This document shows, piece after piece, positions 48,235-60,342 of a DNA stretch of 64,000 bases (its first letter is position 1; each line of letters begins with the position of its first letter). The notes under the pieces were generated by a model. That model was not told the origin of the DNA. It searched no databases and was given only the letters and a program-made list of their open reading frames with translations. Source of the DNA: Epiperipatus broadwayi (taxonomy: Eukaryota > Onychophora > Udeonychophora > Euonychophora > Peripatidae); the NCBI GenBank assembly GCA_028023455.1, contig JAQFVV010000032.1, positions 3,885,366 through 3,949,365 of the forward strand. The letters are read 5' to 3'. A program made the position numbers and the translations under genes.

Positions 48235-49490
48235 TTAAGACAGCAGACTAAAGTAATTTAATTTATTGATATTTTATGATACTGAATTGATATAGTCAGT
48301 TGCTAAATGTGCTCAGAGATTCATCATTCTAAAAAGTTACCTATTTTCCAGCACCTTAAAATAGAATTTGTATTTAGTAAAGATAATGATCTAAAGTTCC
48401 AGCGTTCAATTCATAGGGCTGGGTATCCTGATTCATTTTAACTTTTATTAGTTAACTAATTTTAAGACATTTGCAAATATTTTATATGCAAAATGAGTGA
48501 AAAAGATGAATGACTTTCGATTTTTGATAACTTGTATTTTTAATACAAAATTAAGAAAATAAAAAAAGAGACACATTCTAAGATTTGCATAGGCTGGGAA
48601 TAAGGATGGTTCTGATCATTGAATAGTACTTATGTACATTAGTTTGTCACTAAAATTGGTTTAAGTAAACAGAATAAGATATTAAAAAAAAAGTTCGATA
48701 ATGCAATAAAATATTACTGAATTAGGCAAGCTAGTCGAGCAAAATATGCAGTAACATCAGTAAATATTTTAAATAAAGTATAGGCTGAAATTTTTCAACC
48801 AATCCCAACAATGAATAAATATGAATGAAAATAATTAGGGTGTTTACTTTAATGCATAATTTAGTATAAAATCTCATTTTCATCATAAAGTTAAATTAAT
48901 GAAAATAAAAGTATATACACTATTTTTCTATAACTTTCATATATATATATGAATGTTAGTTGAGCGAAATTTTTAAAAAAATATCTAGAAATATAAGTTT
49001 TCGCTTATTGTTTAAACTTGCTTATAATAACAATTTAAAATAATAATTATTATATTTACCCAAGAACAATAAACAAAAAATATTTGCAGCATGTTCAAAA
49101 AGTAAGCATGTTCACAATATAATTATTGGAAAAAGTTATATTAAGAATTAACATTATCACGAAGACTCGTCCAATCTCTAACAATAATAATTAAAGTATA
49201 CAAAATAATATATATAAAAATGATAGAAAGTTGAACGAATTATACAATTTAATATAAAAATATTACTTGAAGTGCTAAACATGCCTTAGTGCAATCGTGA
49301 AGAAATTGCCATTGAGGCTTAAATAAAAAGTATGCGAAAAGATTAATATTTGAAAAATGATTGTTTTAAATTATAAAATAAGTTTATTCACTTCAATATT
49401 TTAATTTAAATGAATAAATTTTTTAAAACTTTCTTTTAAGGATAATTGCAAAAAAAAAAAAAAAAAGAATTATTATTAGATATATCAATT
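45236..49490. other. Intronic AT-rich sequence, no gene seen
   Basis: Contains (CA)n(TA)n at 48181-48234. A less AT-rich patch at 47230-47450 (with GAGTGGCCCCTTTATGATG) may be an old repeat. No further exon of the minus-strand gene was found here, in line with direct phase agreement between the flanking exons. Confidence 0.4.
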
Positions 49491-49492
49491 AC

Positions 49493-49553
49493 CTCTTTTT
49501 TCCTTAGGGATTGAAGCTCCTTGGTTCATTATTGCATTAAGATCCAAATATTC
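49493..49553 (-). CDS. Internal exon of the minus-strand gene ending at 35626
   Basis: A 61-nt exon. On the minus strand a pyrimidine-rich tract ends TTTTGAAG (acceptor AG at 49555-49554). The exon reads EYLDLNAIMNQGASIPKEKR plus one G, and is followed by the donor GTAATT (GT at 49492-49491). It enters in phase 0 and leaves in phase 1. The terminal exon at 35813 needs exactly one incoming base, and the joined codon would be GAA. The residues are not biased to the F/I/N/K/Y codons seen in chance frames here. The product is unrecognised. Upstream exons must lie at higher coordinates or outside the window; none were recognised between 49.6 and 64 kb. Confidence 0.65.
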
Positions 49554-49559
49554 CTTCAA

Positions 49560-50190
49560 AATAAAATAAAATAATTACATCTTATAAATTTTATAAAAAA
49601 TATTACTGCTTTTTAATTTAAAAATAAATACAATATATATTTTCTATTATAAAATCTTTAATTAAATCACACATATGTAGAATGTAAGCATATATATATA
49701 TTTTCTATGCGAAGCATTTATATATGTGGTTAAAATTCAAACTATATTCAGTTGTTATAGATGTTACAAATATAGAGTGCATAATAATTATATACAAAAA
49801 TAATTACAAATCTCATCGTATATGCTAATAAAATAAAAGAATCGATCATTTATTTATTAAAGTGGACAACCAGATATTAAAAGCTTAGTAAAATTCTAGC
49901 CTTTAAAGTCTTATAGCGGAAAGTTTATAATCTATTTGCATTACATTAAGAATAAGTTCATAGCAGAACATTAATCTCAAGAATAAATAGATTTTCATAG
50001 TAATTATAATATATATAATTGATAAAACTGTTCATATAAATAAAAGTGAGATGAGTTAAGAATTTAATTGTTAAAATTCTATTTTAACTTTTGTTCAAGT
50101 ATAAGATTTAAAACTTTTTGAAATAATCAGTTTAAGAGTGCATTTAATTTTTATTGGTCATCCATTAGACTAGAAATTATGCTATAATAC
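49560..50190. other. Intronic AT-rich sequence
   Basis: No feature recognised between the exon and the foldback fragment at 50195. Confidence 0.4.
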
Positions 50191-50194
50191 TTTC

Positions 50195-50445
50195 GCACAA
50201 GATAAGGACTGGTTTCTATCCACTTTTGAACAATGATAAAGATAAATGTAAGAGATTGTGGTTTGAGTCAACTGAAGAGGGTTGGATCAGCATGAAATAT
50301 AGATCTTGGGAATCATACATCTTTTTTACATATCTTTGATCATATGTTTATGATTACATCCTTCCACAAGATGTTAAAAACAGATAAAAACTAGTCCCCA
50401 TTTTGCAAGACAGTGGTGTAATGAAAATTACTCTACAAAATATTA
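50195..50445. repeat. Foldback-family element, copy 4 (short form)
   Basis: Terminal segments CAAGATAAGGACTGGTTTCT (left) and AAAAACTAGTCCCCATTTTG (right) are imperfect inverted repeats. The interior GGATCAGCATGAAATATAGA...AATCATACATCTTTTTTACA parallels the right arms of FB copies 1-3 (CAGCATGAAATATTTATATT...GATCATTTATCTTTTTC). It is therefore a diverged relative of that family. Confidence 0.65.
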
Positions 50446-50561
50446 TTCGATAATCACTAGACTAATAAATAATTAATAAAAATTATTAAAATATTTTTGT
50501 TAAGTGGTTTATGTCAAAGTTGTGAGGGCAGCAAGTTTAAACACTTATCAATACATTTTTA

Positions 50562-51170
<609 letters not shown>

Positions 51171-51360
51171 TAAACAATGATAAAGATGTGTGTAAAGTAT
51201 TGTGGTCTAGGCCAACCAATGATTGCTGGTTCAGCATTAAATATGTATTTTGGAAATCATAAATGTGTTTATGATTATATCCCTCCATAAGACATCAAGT
51301 GGATAAAAACCAGTCCCTACCTTGTGTGAGAATGGTGTAGTGAAAATTACACTACAGAAA
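51171..51360. repeat. Foldback-family element, copy 5 (right part)
   Basis: AAACAATGATAAAGATGTGTG, GGTTCAGCATTAAATATGTA, TTTATGATTATATCCCTCC and AAAACCAGTCCCTACCTTG align in order with 50229-50440. Together with copy 4 it brackets the (ATCT)n array as direct repeats; the left terminal segment is missing here. Confidence 0.65.
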
Positions 51361-51719
51361 TATTATTCACTATGAGTGTGCTTATCTTAAATTATTTATT
51401 TATATTGCTTATAAAGAAATCTCAATAAGATAGGAACTATTCATTGACTGTTTCTAATTCCAATAAAATGAGAACATTCCCTGACAATTTGATTTATGTC
51501 ATTGTTGAACAATTGAATTATATTTAGAAAACAAAAGAGAAAAAAAAATTGTTTGGTTAAAAAAGAAGTAGTATTAACTAAATTAATTATTCTCAATATA
51601 AATTAATGCTAATTCAGTTTATTTGCTTTTATTTCTAATTTTCTGGTAAGATTTATATATATATTATTTTAAAGTTATTTAGACGCAACATTATGTTTCA
51701 ATAATATACTTTATTGTCA
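51361..51719. other. AT-rich stretch, no feature
   Basis: Nothing recognised. Confidence 0.35.
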
Positions 51720-52230
51720 ACAAAGGTTACATGATATTTGCATACTTATGCCTTAGCTACAGTGGCATGATAATTTTGGGTTGATTGAGATTTTCATTGC
51801 TAATTACACAGGAATAGATGTGTTGAATAGGGGTCTACATTAGTTAATATATTCAATTACAATACTTTAGAAACCCTGGATTTCCATGGCAGATTTTTTC
51901 ACATTGTGGTATTTTTGTTATTGCTATCATTGTTTAATTTTACTATTCGTTTCTGATCTTGTTGTGAGTTAATGTCCTTCCTTCCATCTCTCATTAATAT
52001 TCTTTATTGCCTTTGTTCATTGGTTAAAAATCTTATTCATTTGTTCAACTGAGTGAGAATTAATATTTTATATTGTCCTTTTAGTTTCTTGTTCATTGCT
52101 GATTTTTTTTGACTAGGCTGGGCTTATATAATGACTAGTTTTGCATGCTCTTATAAATTAGCTTGTAATTTTAATAATGACCAGGTGGCTTCATAGATAT
52201 CTGAATGTGCAATATTTTCATCTCTGTTCC

Positions 52231-55200
52231 TTATTTGCTGTAGCTTGTTATAAAATGTTTCTGGATAGCATCTGGTCTTATTTTCCAGGTTGAATATATT
52301 TTGTGTGCATCAAAATGCATAAAGTTCAAAGATTTCTGCTCATGCTTTAGGGGTTATCTGCTTGCGTGTAAAATTTGTTGCTGTTGTATAGTTTGTCTTT
52401 CTCTATATTGATTTAGTATATAATTTTGTGTAGCATTTTGCACTGTACAATTATAGAATATATGTTGTGTTTCTTCGACAGCATGGCATAGGTTGCAGAA
52501 TGGGTCTATTGATCTACAAAGATGATGGTATCATAAGAAATAGGATGTTGGTAGTGCAAATAAATTTAGCTTGATCAAGAAGTCAAAGAAGTTTGGTTCC
52601 ATTGACCATTTTCTAAATTTTTTAAGGAGTTGCTTGTTGTTTACTCCCAGCATTGGGCTAAAGGTCTGGTTGTTTGTTGCTGGGTTGATCAACTTGTATG
52701 TGTGCCAGTATGTGTATTTATTATCAAATGTGAGTGTTGTAGTTCCAACATTGATTTGTGTTGAATGTGCTAATGAGACTAGATATCCATTTGTGGGGAG
52801 TGGAAGATAAGTAGGGATTATATTGAGGCTTTGTAGGTGCTGAAACCATGTTGTTTTTTGTGTGTGGAACACATATATTGGGTGTAGCCCCAGACCATTC
52901 TGTATAGTTGATTGACTGAGTTGTTTGATTGAAATGGCTACAGTTTTCCTATCCCATAGTAGTTTGCTACAGAGTAATGATATGACTTCTGTAAAGTTTT
53001 TTTTGTAAAGTTGAGAATAGAAGAATAATGTACAATTCTTGTTGCTATGAGTATGTTAAATAGGTGCACTTTTGAATATATAGATAAGTGTGCATTTGAT
53101 AAAAATTTGGTGATGTTTGTGTTTGAGCTTATTTTGAAGTGTTTGTCTCATTCCATGCAATCCCAAGTAAAAATGGAAATCCAAAAAAATGGAGTAGGTT
53201 TTCCTTGATATAGCTTTATGTAGGATTTGTTAGTATAGATGAACCATGTTGCTGTTTTGCTTATATTAAATTGTAATTTGTTCAGGTTTATGTAATTTTG
53301 TAGTACTCTTTCTAATACTGGCATTTCTTTACACAATGTTAAAAACACTGTCATATCATCCATATATACAATACATAAAATATGGTGGGCAGTGCAGTTT
53401 GTAGTATTAATATCCCTGGTAATTCATTTTCAATCTGTTTTAAAAGTGGACTTAGATATAGAATAAAGAGCAGTGCACTGAGTGAGGATTCTTGTGAAAT
53501 TGATTGTGTGGGAGTAAATGCTGTTTTGTTTCTGACACTATGTGTGAGGAGTATCTTTTTGTTGAGTAAGAGATTTGTGATGCTGTATAGTAGGGTAGGT
53601 GGAATTGCTGTATTTGCAAGCATGTTCATTAAGACATCTTTTGCAATAGAATAAAATGCTATCTGTACATCCAGTTAAATTGCAATTCATGCATATTTTT
53701 TTTATCTTGATGCACTGCACTTTGCATCTTTTTAAATACAAGTGCAGCCTGTATGGTGGAGCATCCCTTCTTTGCATACTGCATGTTTGATATCAGAGGC
53801 AGAATGTATGTTACTATTTTATCTTTGACTATGTTTTTCAATAATTTAATTCCCAATGGACCCATGGATATGGGTCAAAAGTTGTTGAGATTTAAAATGG
53901 CTATTGTTTTTTGTTAAATGACACAATTGCTATTGGATATAGTCCTCTAGTATTGTATATTTTTTGTAATAGAAAGATTGCAAAGGTACTCTATGGTAAA
54001 TTGACTCAAATGTGAAAAGACAAATACTGGTATGCCATTGGTTCTAGGGTGGCAACTGTTGGGAATTTTTTAAGGTTTTCAGCAAATTGTTGGATCTGAA
54101 ACGAAAAGGAATATCCATTTCAGGTATTCCAAACTCATCATTGGCTAGTGTGTATTGTTTATATATTTGGAGCTTTTGCTTGAAATGTTAGTATATGGAG
54201 TCTATAATGTTATATCCTGCACAGATGTTGCAGCTTATTTCAAATGCCATGGGCACTTTTCTGATTGATGGACAGCCTAGTGCCCAGTGGATATATTGGG
54301 ATTTCCATGTGTGTTGTTGGGAAAGGCATATTTTTCTTTTTTTTTGTGGTAAGGTAATTTTTTAATTGTTTACATGTATTGTAGTATAGCTTTGTTAGTT
54401 TTTGTATGTATTGGTGGATATGGTGCATCGGTCTGATGATTCTCTTTATTGTCTGATAGTGCCATTAATTGGGAGGGTGATGGTGAGTATGATGTATGTT
54501 AAAGGATAGTATGTTGATGAATGATTGGTATTTCTTGAGACATATCATTAATTTTATTAGCATGATGTAAGTCTCTGAGAATAAGAATTTGGTAGTCATA
54601 GTTGGGAATAGGAGTCTGGTTGTTTTTTCTAGTGAATGAATGTTGTTTGGAGCTCTGAGAAATTTATTGTAATGGTTTGTGCAACATGGTCTGAAAACAG
54701 GCATGAATTAAATTTGGAAGTTGATTAAGTGAAAGCACTGGTAAGTAGTAGTAGTATAGTGTGGCATGCTGTTGATTATAGAATATCACTGAATCTGTGG
54801 CAGCAAAGCCCTGAGTACTCATGAGTGACAGGTTTAATTGATGTAACCAATTTGTATTAAATTTTTTATAGCTTAAGTTGAAATCATCCATTAATATTGT
54901 AGAGTTGTGGCTGATGGTGAGCTGAGAGTTTATTGTGAGAATTATATGTGGTATTATGCTGGGACCTGGGGGTACATACACAAAAATCATGTTGAGTGTG
55001 GTAATTCGTGATTAGGAGATGTGAGTCAATGTAAACAATTTAGAAGATTGAAAAATTGCAGTTTGAGGTTATGAATATGCTTGTGCCTGTTGAAGGTGAT
55101 GATATGTTTCTGGAGTATGTGAAAAAAATGTTGGTTGTCTAAGTATGTGGCTGGATTAATTTGTGATCCATTATAGATTTTTGTTTCTAGTAGTCCTAGT

Positions 55201-55298
55201 ATTTGTGGTTGTATGATGCTAATCCATTTGTTGAGTTGGTATATTTTTGTTATTGAATTAATGCCTCTGACATTTAGTGCTGCTATTTTAATTTTCAT
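52231..55298 (-). pseudogene. LINE ORF2: endonuclease and reverse transcriptase, frameshifted
   Basis: In order on the minus strand: endonuclease start MKIKIAALNVRGINS (55298) with LGLLETKI; the DDFN motif near 54880 (cf. GDFN of AP endonucleases); RT segments near 53860-53680; the SLSALLFILYLSPLLKQIE region near 53490; the catalytic YMDD box at 53355-53366; QFNISKTATW near 53270. Near 52450-52520 follows FCNLCHAVEETQHIFYNC, a C-x2-C...H...C motif of the zf-RVT type found after the RT in L1/Tx1-like elements. The frame ends near 52231. At least five frameshifts and several stops interrupt it, so it cannot make a working enzyme. Its ~3.07 kb length is slightly short for such an ORF2, which suggests small deletions. 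Confidence 0.8.
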
Positions 55299-55389
55299 TA
55301 ACAGTGTAACTGAGATTGATTTGTATTTTTTGTTGTGGTTATTATAGAGATTTACATTGTGTATTTTCAGTGATTTTTTTATTTTCATT

Positions 55390-56919
55390 TAGTTTTGATC
55401 TGTTTTGTTGGCAACTTTATATCATTCTTCTGATTTGTTTTTTGTCATGAGTGTTTCTGTGTCTTGTTCTTCTTCAGTTTGAGAATCTGTTGTTATTAAC
55501 TGGTTTTCGAATAAATTTGTGATTATTTCCATTGGACATGAGTTCTCATTTATATAATCAAATGATTAGTGAATTAGAGTTATCATAATCTGTCTTCACT
55601 TTCTTTGCTAGCCTTTTTTCTGGTAGGTCTCCCAGACTCTCTCTTACTTTCTGGTTGGATTAGGTTTGTTAGTTACATTGATGTGCTAGGGTTGCTTGGG
55701 GGTAGAAGTGTCTCCATAATTACTATGGCTGTCTTATTGGCAATAGTATGCTGTGTGATTTTATCCATTGAACAGTCAAATTCTAGCATACATACATTTG
55801 TTTTAGTTGTGTTATTTTTGCTTGTCTTCCACTTTTTATTTCATCATATTCCGTAGTTTGGGGTTTTGTTGTTTTTTCTGTGAATAAATCTATAATATCT
55901 AACTTGGTATCTCTGCTTTTCTGCTGTTATTATTTTTCGTGTAGTTTGTTCACTGCTATCCTTGGCAATGGCTAGCTTTCTTTGGTTTGCATATTAGTAT
56001 TGATATTTTGTTATATATGGGAATATGCATTTTGATTTCTGGTTAAGTTCTGATGGTTTAGACATTGTGCAGTAACATCCCCTTTGATTACATGAATAAC
56101 ACTGTGGTTTCAGACCTCTAATATATAGAGTGAACAATGCTTCCTGATACAGGATTTGTGTTAGTATATCATCTTGGATCAGTATCTGGATGCAGTTTTG
56201 TTCTGAACTCATAAGATTGGTGTTGGTGTGTCTTTCTGGTATACTGTTTTGAACACAATGACCTAGCTAAATGGTTCCATCATCCTTTGGAAGTCTTGTT
56301 TTTTGTATCCCAGATATGTGTTCTTAATTATTCCTGAAATAGTAGTGTGATAGTTTTGGTCTATAGTGATCACTGCAAAGTTACACAATGATTTGGCTTG
56401 TCTTTCACATCTGTCCCTTTGTGTGATTTCATAAAATTTCAGCATTTGATACCAGTCATTGGGATGTTCTGAAATCTGTTGTATTGTGTCCCAGAATCCA
56501 TTTAATGTTATTGCCTCATACAGCAATTCTTTTGGGAGTTTATATGATGAAATGTTCCTATCTGTTAATGACAAAACCATGGACTTGGGAGGAAATATTT
56601 CTTGAATGTTACAAAGAGCTGCTTTGGTATAGATTTATTGAATAATTCAGTTGTGATGTTTAATTTTTCTTCATTCCAGACATTTTCTGGTGGATTTTGA
56701 CTTTCTTGTTTTTCAATTTCTAAATTATTTATGTCACTATCAATTGGTTTCCTATATCTGGGATTACTTTTTTTTTAACTTTTTGCTGATATCTGAGCTA
56801 AATTGACTTTCAGTTTTTTTGTTAGAATAAGTGTATCTTTTCTTTTTCTTTGACCACCTCTGCAAATGTTGGCTTATTTTTTTATTTTTTATGACTTTTA
56901 TTGGCATTTTCCCCATGTT
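55390..56919 (-). pseudogene. LINE ORF1: RNA-binding gag-like protein, decayed
   Basis: It begins MGKMPIKVIKNKKISQHLQR with a Lys-rich basic N-terminus (RWSKKKKR), continues through a mixed region around 56580-56270 (KLPKELLYEAITLNGFWDT, DWYQMLKFYEITQRDR) and reaches a zinc-knuckle-like CYSCNQRGCYC at about 56100. In that motif the usual His appears replaced. ORF2 starts about 90 bp downstream. The order ORF1 then ORF2 on the same strand is standard for this LINE type. Several stops and frameshifts are present. The remaining C-terminal part (55.4-56.0 kb) is poorly preserved. Confidence 0.65.
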
Positions 56920-57180
56920 AATTATGTCACGTGACCTCCATGCGTGTGTTGTTAATTTGTTGAAGTTGGTTTCCAATTTAAAAATTATCAATTAAATTCC
57001 ACTTATTTTTTTCTGTTAGTTGATATCAATTAATTTAATATTAGAATTTTTGATGTTATATATATTTTTTACTTTGTTTCAGATGGTTTTTATTATCTTT
57101 TTAATGATTTGAATGTGGAACGTTTTTACCTGATCTGTGCTATCCACGGTCTAATGCACCCTCTATTTAAGACCCAACAT

Positions 57181-58035
57181 TATCTGTTTTGGTTTACAAC
57201 TGTCTTACATTTTTATAATTTTATTAAAGTTTGTAACTTAATGTATATAAAAAAGCAATTTGATCAAAGAAAAAAGAACAATTATTGAAACAAAGCCTAC
57301 TGATTGATTACAAAAATAATATGATATATATATATCATATTATTTTATATATCATTATTATTTTATATATATATGTGTATCATATTATTTTATTTTATAT
57401 TATTATATATATATATAGAGAAGAATTATTTAATCTCATGTTTTTTTCCTCAGAATAACAATTATATACCCAAATAATAATATGAAATTCCAAACATTTA
57501 AAAACAAGAATGTGAATATTTATTAAGGGTGCTTGTAAAAAAGAAAGTTATTAAAAAAATAATAAAATAAAATAAATAATTTTTATTTATTCTTGCCATT
57601 TGATAACAATATTAATCTTAGGGTTTATTACACCAAACAATTCTTATAGTAAACATGCCTGAATGTATGAAATGAAAATGCTTGCTTTATAGGATAATTT
57701 TACTTCCTCAATATTTAATAATGTACCTATCATTTTAGTGAGATGTATACACGATATGTTAGAATTTGATATGTTCTTTTTTTTTAAAATAAAATGTTAG
57801 TTTTTGATAGCAATTGATTTTTATTGTGTTTCATATATATTTATCAGATGTAATACTTTTTTTAAATTTTGTTAGTCATATTTAATAAATTTGCATATAT
57901 ATGTTGATATGTTCATAAAATACGTAATTTTTCTATATACATATGATGTTTCTAGTTTTCTGTTCAGCTTAATTCATTTATGTGCATGTGTGCAGCATAA
58001 TCTTAACTGTTTTTTATAACTCTGTATGCTGTTTT
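57181..58035. other. AT-rich stretch with short (TA)n palindromes
   Basis: The region 57318-57420 consists of TA-rich inverted segments (ATAATATGATATATATATATC). No gene seen. Confidence 0.4.
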
Positions 58036-58039
58036 ACAA

Positions 58040-58250
<211 letters not shown>

Positions 58251-58531
58251 AAAGATCTGATTTACATATTCCAATGATTCAATAGTTGGAAGCAGTTTGA
58301 CCTTTTATTTATTAGGTTATTATTGTTTGCGATATACCAGAGCATCTCTATCTTTTTCTTTATTTTAAATTTATACTAAATTTAAACTTTTCTTTGATTT
58401 CACAAATAAATAATTTTTTTTAAAAAGTTAATATTAGTTTCATAAATCGAAACTCAAATAAACAAATGCAATTTATTTTTTATGAAGATTTCCTAGACAA
58501 AAAAATGTAATGAAATTAAATTTTCATAAAT

Positions 58532-58880
58532 ATGATTAATTCAATTATTTCTTATTTAATTTATTTAGTTCAATTTTAATGAGACCTGCATTTTTAATAA
58601 TACTACTACTACAACAAAAAAATTTGATTATATTCAAATTGGAAAAGTACTAAACAGAATTAGATTTATTGGTATTTTTCAAACAATTAGTGATGCTATT
58701 AAACTATTTTGCAAGGAAATTAGATGATGAAATTTAGGAAATTGAATTACTTATGTTATTGCTCCAATAATAAGTATTATTATCTCATCATTTATTTGGA
58801 TGTTAATTCCATTAAGATGAAATCCTTTAAATTTTCACTTTGCTTTACTCTTTTTATATAATTTTATGTATTTATTTTAT
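58532..58880 (+). pseudogene. ND1: Nuclear mitochondrial insertion (NUMT): NADH dehydrogenase subunit 1 fragment
   Basis: In mitochondria ND1 is a membrane subunit of complex I. The plus strand starts with an ATG at 58532 (ILINSIISYLIYLV then a frameshift) and continues with DYIQIGKVLN (cf. the GYIQ-RKGPN motif), FIGIFQTISDAIKLFCKE, and after 58720 NLGNxITYVIAP...SSFIWMLIPL..NPLNFHFALLF. Four TGA codons in this span become Trp under mitochondrial codes. The AGA before FIGIF falls at a Ser/Gly position, as expected where AGA is Ser (invertebrate code). It covers roughly the first third of ND1, has at least two frameshifts, and lies in nuclear repeats, so it is non-functional. The 3' limit near 58880 is where similarity fades. 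Confidence 0.8.
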
Positions 58881-59430
58881 TAATTTTAATAATTATGCAT
58901 TTACAATACTTAATTTAGTGTAGTGTAATTGATATTGTGGTATATTTTAAATAGTTTTTTTCTAAAAGTATAGATGCTATTAAAATTTCCATTATCTCTG
59001 ACACAGTTCTTTTAAAATTTAGTTGGATATATAAAAGAAAATCAGTTTTGTTTCTTACATTTTTTCTTTTTTTTTCTTGTTTCTTCTAAAGAGTTTAAAT
59101 GATAAAATGTTAAATAATCAAAATTTAGTTTAGATTAAATCAATTTTTCTCCTAAAGAAAAGTTTTAAAAGAATATAAAAATGATTTAAATTTTAAATAA
59201 TTATTTAAAATTGAGTTTAATAAAAGTTATAATTCTGAAGCTATTCAAAAGCTATTTAAACAATATATTTAAAAAATAATAAAAGTAAAAGTATGGGTTC
59301 TAATGCCAATGTGCATGCATACACATAAATGGCATTAGTAAGCTACTTTTATTATGATTAGAACTTGTAGACAGTAAGCTATCTTTTATTTTTTTTTATT
59401 TCACATACATATATAAAATTAGAGATTTGT
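58881..59430. other. AT-rich stretch, no feature
   Basis: Could include more decayed mitochondrial sequence, but nothing can be assigned. Confidence 0.35.
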
Positions 59431-59449
59431 TTGTATATATATATATATA

Positions 59450-59911
59450 TATATATAACTATTCAAAACAATACAATAATTAATACAGTAACAATATTTT
59501 AAACAAATATATACCAATTTAATAGAAGTACTTTCAACTATCTATGTAGTCGTTGTCAACTAGACTCAAATTGTATTAGAAAAAACCGTTACAAATGTAA
59601 ACAAAAGTAATACGTCATACATCAATTTTCCCACAATTCATTAATTTTTATATTGGCTGCCTGTCTATTTATCAACTGTTGCTTTTCACTTTTTATTAAC
59701 ATAGCTTCTTTAATTTTGTGTTTATTATTATTTCTTTCAATACACAGAATTTTAACTTTATTAAAATCAAAATCAAAACCATAATTACATGTTACATTAT
59801 GATCAAAAAATACTGATGGTGATACATCATCATTTCTAACATTCTCTTGTCTTGATTTTTGCACTCGTTTATATAATAACAAATGCTCCCTTGATCTTTT
59901 CTCCAATGTAC
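59450..59911 (-). mobile_element. Penelope-like element, left half of palindrome
   Basis: The minus strand reads from 59906: EKRSREHLLLYKR, then QENVRNDDVSPSVFFDHNV, NYGFDFDFNKVKILCIERNN, NKHKIKEAMLIKSE and NRQAANIKINELWEN-stop at 59622, followed by ~170 bp of 3' UTR. EKRSREH matches the conserved R...EH segment of GIY-YIG nucleases. HNV...FDFDFNKVKIL and K-KIKEAMLI...INR are typical of the C-terminal part of Penelope-like polyproteins. Reverse transcriptase is absent, so this is a 5'-truncated copy. It is head to head with the copy starting at 59912. The outer 3' end abuts (TA)n at about 59434-59456. Confidence 0.75.
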
Positions 59912-60342
59912 ATCGAGTGCAAAAATCAAGACAAGAGAATGTTAGAAATGATGATGCATCACCATCAGTATTTTTTGATCATAATGTAACATGTAATTAT
60001 GGTTTTGATTTTGATTTTAATAAAGTTAAAATTCTGTGTATTGAAAGAAATAATAATAAACGCAAAATTAAAGAAGCTATGTTAATAAAAAGTGAAAAGC
60101 AACAGTTGATAAATAGACAGGCAGCCAATATAAAAAAAAAAAAAAATTAATGAATTGTGGGAAAATTGATGTATGACGTATTACTTTTGTTTACATTTGT
60201 AATGGTTTTTTCTAATATAATTTGAGTCTAGTTGACAACGACTACATAGATAGTTGAAAGTACTTCTATTAAATTGGTATATATTTGTTTAAAATATTGT
60301 TACTGTATTAATTATTGTATTGTTTTGAATAGTTATATATAT
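59912..60342 (+). mobile_element. Penelope-like element, right half of palindrome
   Basis: Mirror copy of 59456-59867. The same protein tail is read on the plus strand from 59917 (QKSRQENVRNDDASPSVFFD ... INRQAANI). I count four substitutions against the left arm and one A-tract expansion near 60131-60145 that replaces the ...KINELWEN end with a shifted frame. It starts 44 bp further into the element than the left copy, so it lacks the EKRSREH segment. Its 3' end runs into an AT-rich, (TA)n-bearing flank. Confidence 0.75.

Larger units (their letters stand above)
51720..57180 (-). mobile_element. L1/Tx1-like non-LTR retrotransposon, near full length, decayed
   Basis: An approximately 5.4-kb minus-strand block with composition distinct from its flanks. 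It carries, in transcription order, an ORF1 with a zinc-knuckle-like motif, then ORF2 with AP endonuclease, reverse transcriptase and a C-terminal CCHC-type zinc motif. Both ends are estimates: the 5' end near 57180 from the start of less AT-rich sequence, the 3' end near 51720 from the return to AT-rich DNA. No poly(A) tail is obvious at the 3' side. Confidence 0.8.

Noticed and set aside
52571-53654. Plus-strand open frames across 52.5-56 kb
   Set aside because: They are antisense shadows of the minus-strand LINE ORF2 and ORF1.
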